From Metaruminococcus_A sp900762715 (lineage in GTDB: Bacteria; Bacillota; Clostridia; Oscillospirales; Ruminococcaceae), in NCBI GenBank assembly GCA_048204295.1, contig DBFBLF010000107.1:1-6818 (forward strand): a DNA stretch of 6,818 nt, given 5' to 3'. Shown here piece by piece: positions 5,539 to 6,818 of this stretch (position 1 is the first letter of the stretch; the number at the start of each line of letters is the position of its first letter). A model generated the notes under the pieces. It did not search any database. It saw only the letters and a list, made by a program, of their open reading frames with translations, and was not told the DNA's origin. The position numbers and the translations under genes are program-made.

Positions 5539-6795
5539 TTATTTTGCTCTGCGTCTTACAAGCACAGCCCCTGCCGCCGCAGCTATAAGCACGCTGCCCA
5601 TAACAATCGCCATTGTGTTATCTCCAGTTGCTGGAGGTGCGAGAGGAACCTCTTCATCAGGGATTTCTTCTTCCGGGTCAGTCGGCCCAACAAGCGGCGG
5701 ATCGTCATCCGGAATTTCCTCAACCTGTTCCATTTTAAAAGTAAAACCAATAAAAAGCGGAACTTCACGGTTTTGATAAGAGTTACCCATTAAAGGACCA
5801 CTGAGACAAAAGACCATATTATCAAACACAAAAGTATCGGTTTCGCTACCGGTTGGACCAAGAATTATGCTGGAAAGAAGATCATTCGCTTCCTGCCAAG
5901 CTTTGCTTGACTGATCAAAATAATAACTCAGCCCATAACCAACCAGCCCAGTGGAAGAGCTCGGGTCCAATTGAGAAACAGTATCATCAAAGGTGAACCC
6001 AACGAGCATATCCAGATAGAAATAGTTATATCCTAGTTCTACCAATTCCTTGTCCGTTTCAAGGCACCAATATTCTGTATTGCTTTTTTGATATGCGTAC
6101 TCAAAAATCGGTTCATTCCCTGTGTATCCATCCATATTACCCAGTTTCACCCAAGTTTGGCCATTAAAAACCTCCGACACTTGCTGGGAAGTTAGTTCAC
6201 TGAGGGAATCAACGCCGTAATAATAGCAAATATACTGCGTGTAGGTGGTAATACCCTGCGCACCGTAGACTTCTTGGATTTTATCCTCCAGTAACAGAAG
6301 ATCCATCAATGTAACTTTTGCAATTGAATTGTATCCGTAAAGATCACAAACCGCCTTATTGCCCGTCCGAATCGGATTGAGGCCAAGGGGAATTACATTT
6401 CCATCCGCTCCTATCGCACCGGTACCGGTGGTTGTTTCATGATCGCCCGCTACTGCATCGGTCTTAGGGGTATACGCTTCCCAATCTGTTAATTCAATTT
6501 CATATCCCAGAGTGTTTACCAATTTTACTTTCGCTTTTTCAGAAGATCCCGGCATCCAACTTGTTGATCCGCTGAACTTACGTTCTGTGATTGCATCCGA
6601 TATTTCCCCAGTATCAATGCTGATGATTCCGGTATCAGGGTCTAAATCTTTTTCTGTGATGTAATAAACATAATATCCATCGGCATTAATACCATTCGTA
6701 TAGGGTTCCTCTGCAAACGCTGTCACTGCCGCAGTTCCTACTAATAGGGACAGAGACAGTACAGAGACCAGCAATTTTTTTAATGTGTTTTTCAT
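5539..6795 (-). CDS. Sortase-anchored surface protein of unknown function (PPATG signal)
   Basis: A secreted 418-residue protein built for covalent attachment to the cell wall. Residues 1-28 are a signal peptide: KNTLKK, a hydrophobic core, and a probable cut after AFA (26-28) before EEPYT. The C-terminus is a complete sorting signal: PPATG (387-391), a hydrophobic span 395-413, and the basic tail RRRAK. PPATG departs from canonical LPXTG and resembles the (S/P/N)PXTG class cut by C. difficile SrtB. An acidic, proline-containing stalk (358-386) carries an imperfect repeat, EEIPDDDPP and EEEIPDEEVP. The body (about 30-357) has no domain I recognise; it is rich in Tyr, has four Cys (150, 190, 244, 330), a SWMPG...VKLVN stretch (79-94), and ends its folded part with GNSYQNREVPLFIGFTFKMEQVEE, faintly like TasA/CalY-type surface proteins (low confidence). 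Ribosome binding site GAAAGGAGAG is at 6810-6801. It converges on asnB. Coding sequence sampled by eye looks AT-richer than its neighbours. No sortase is in view. Confidence 0.85.
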   Translation of the reverse strand: MKNTLKKLLVSVLSLSLLVGTAAVTAFAEEPYTNGINADGYYVYYITEKDLDPDTGIISIDTGEISDAITERKFSGSTSWMPGSSEKAKVKLVNTLGYEIELTDWEAYTPKTDAVAGDHETTTGTGAIGADGNVIPLGLNPIRTGNKAVCDLYGYNSIAKVTLMDLLLLEDKIQEVYGAQGITTYTQYICYYYGVDSLSELTSQQVSEVFNGQTWVKLGNMDGYTGNEPIFEYAYQKSNTEYWCLETDKELVELGYNYFYLDMLVGFTFDDTVSQLDPSSSTGLVGYGLSYYFDQSSKAWQEANDLLSSIILGPTGSETDTFVFDNMVFCLSGPLMGNSYQNREVPLFIGFTFKMEQVEEIPDDDPPLVGPTDPEEEIPDEEVPLAPPATGDNTMAIVMGSVLIAAAAGAVLVRRRAK

Positions 6796-6800
6796 GATAT

Positions 6801-6810
6801 CTCTCCTTTC
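6801..6810 (-). promoter_or_regulatory. Ribosome binding site of the surface-protein gene
   Basis: The minus strand reads GAAAGGAGAG, ending 5 nt before the ATG at 6795. Only eight more bases of upstream sequence are in the window, so the promoter is not visible. Confidence 0.85.
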
Positions 6811-6818
6811 AGTTGCTT

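Noticed and set aside
5176..5793. 205-residue plus-strand reading frame across the convergent intergenic region
   Set aside because: It overlaps the 3' ends of two real genes and all three hairpins, has low-complexity composition and no family features.

Overview
The window looks like a chromosomal segment of an anaerobic, spore-forming Clostridia-class Firmicute, plausibly Oscillospiraceae/Ruminococcaceae-like. Reasons: it carries the spore-coat basement ATPase SpoIVA next to a SPOCS (DUF3794)-LysM protein of the SipL type, a Clostridia-type asparagine synthetase, and a sortase-anchored surface protein. By eye the base composition is about 50% G+C, with consistent AGGAGG-like ribosome binding sites. 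The family-level placement is inference.

Layout from left to right. Positions 1-170 are non-coding: a bidirectional intrinsic terminator closes the sporulation pair, and a well-matched sigma-A-type promoter fires leftward off the window edge towards an unseen gene. Positions 171-3217 (minus strand) hold sipL followed 23 bp later by spoIVA, almost certainly one transcript. Positions 3218-3436 are a divergent intergenic region. Positions 3437-5269 (plus strand) encode a complete 610-residue glutamine-hydrolysing asparagine synthetase, whose start must be the internal ATG that places cysteine at position 2. Positions 5270-5538 separate two convergent genes and contain three strong hairpins, two of them plausible terminators. 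Positions 5539-6795 (minus strand) encode a secreted 418-residue surface protein with a signal peptide, an acidic proline-containing stalk and a PPATG sorting signal.

How the genes work together. SpoIVA and SipL are known physical partners in the mother cell: SpoIVA polymerises on the forespore surface using ATP, and SipL binds it through its LysM domain to hold the coat to the forespore. Having the two genes side by side is the main functional signal in the window. The asparagine synthetase is metabolically separate, although its promoter region backs onto the sporulation pair. The surface protein appears unrelated and accessory; its coding sequence looks more AT-rich than its neighbours. 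I see no mobile element, CRISPR array, tRNA, rRNA or clearly new multi-gene system here.
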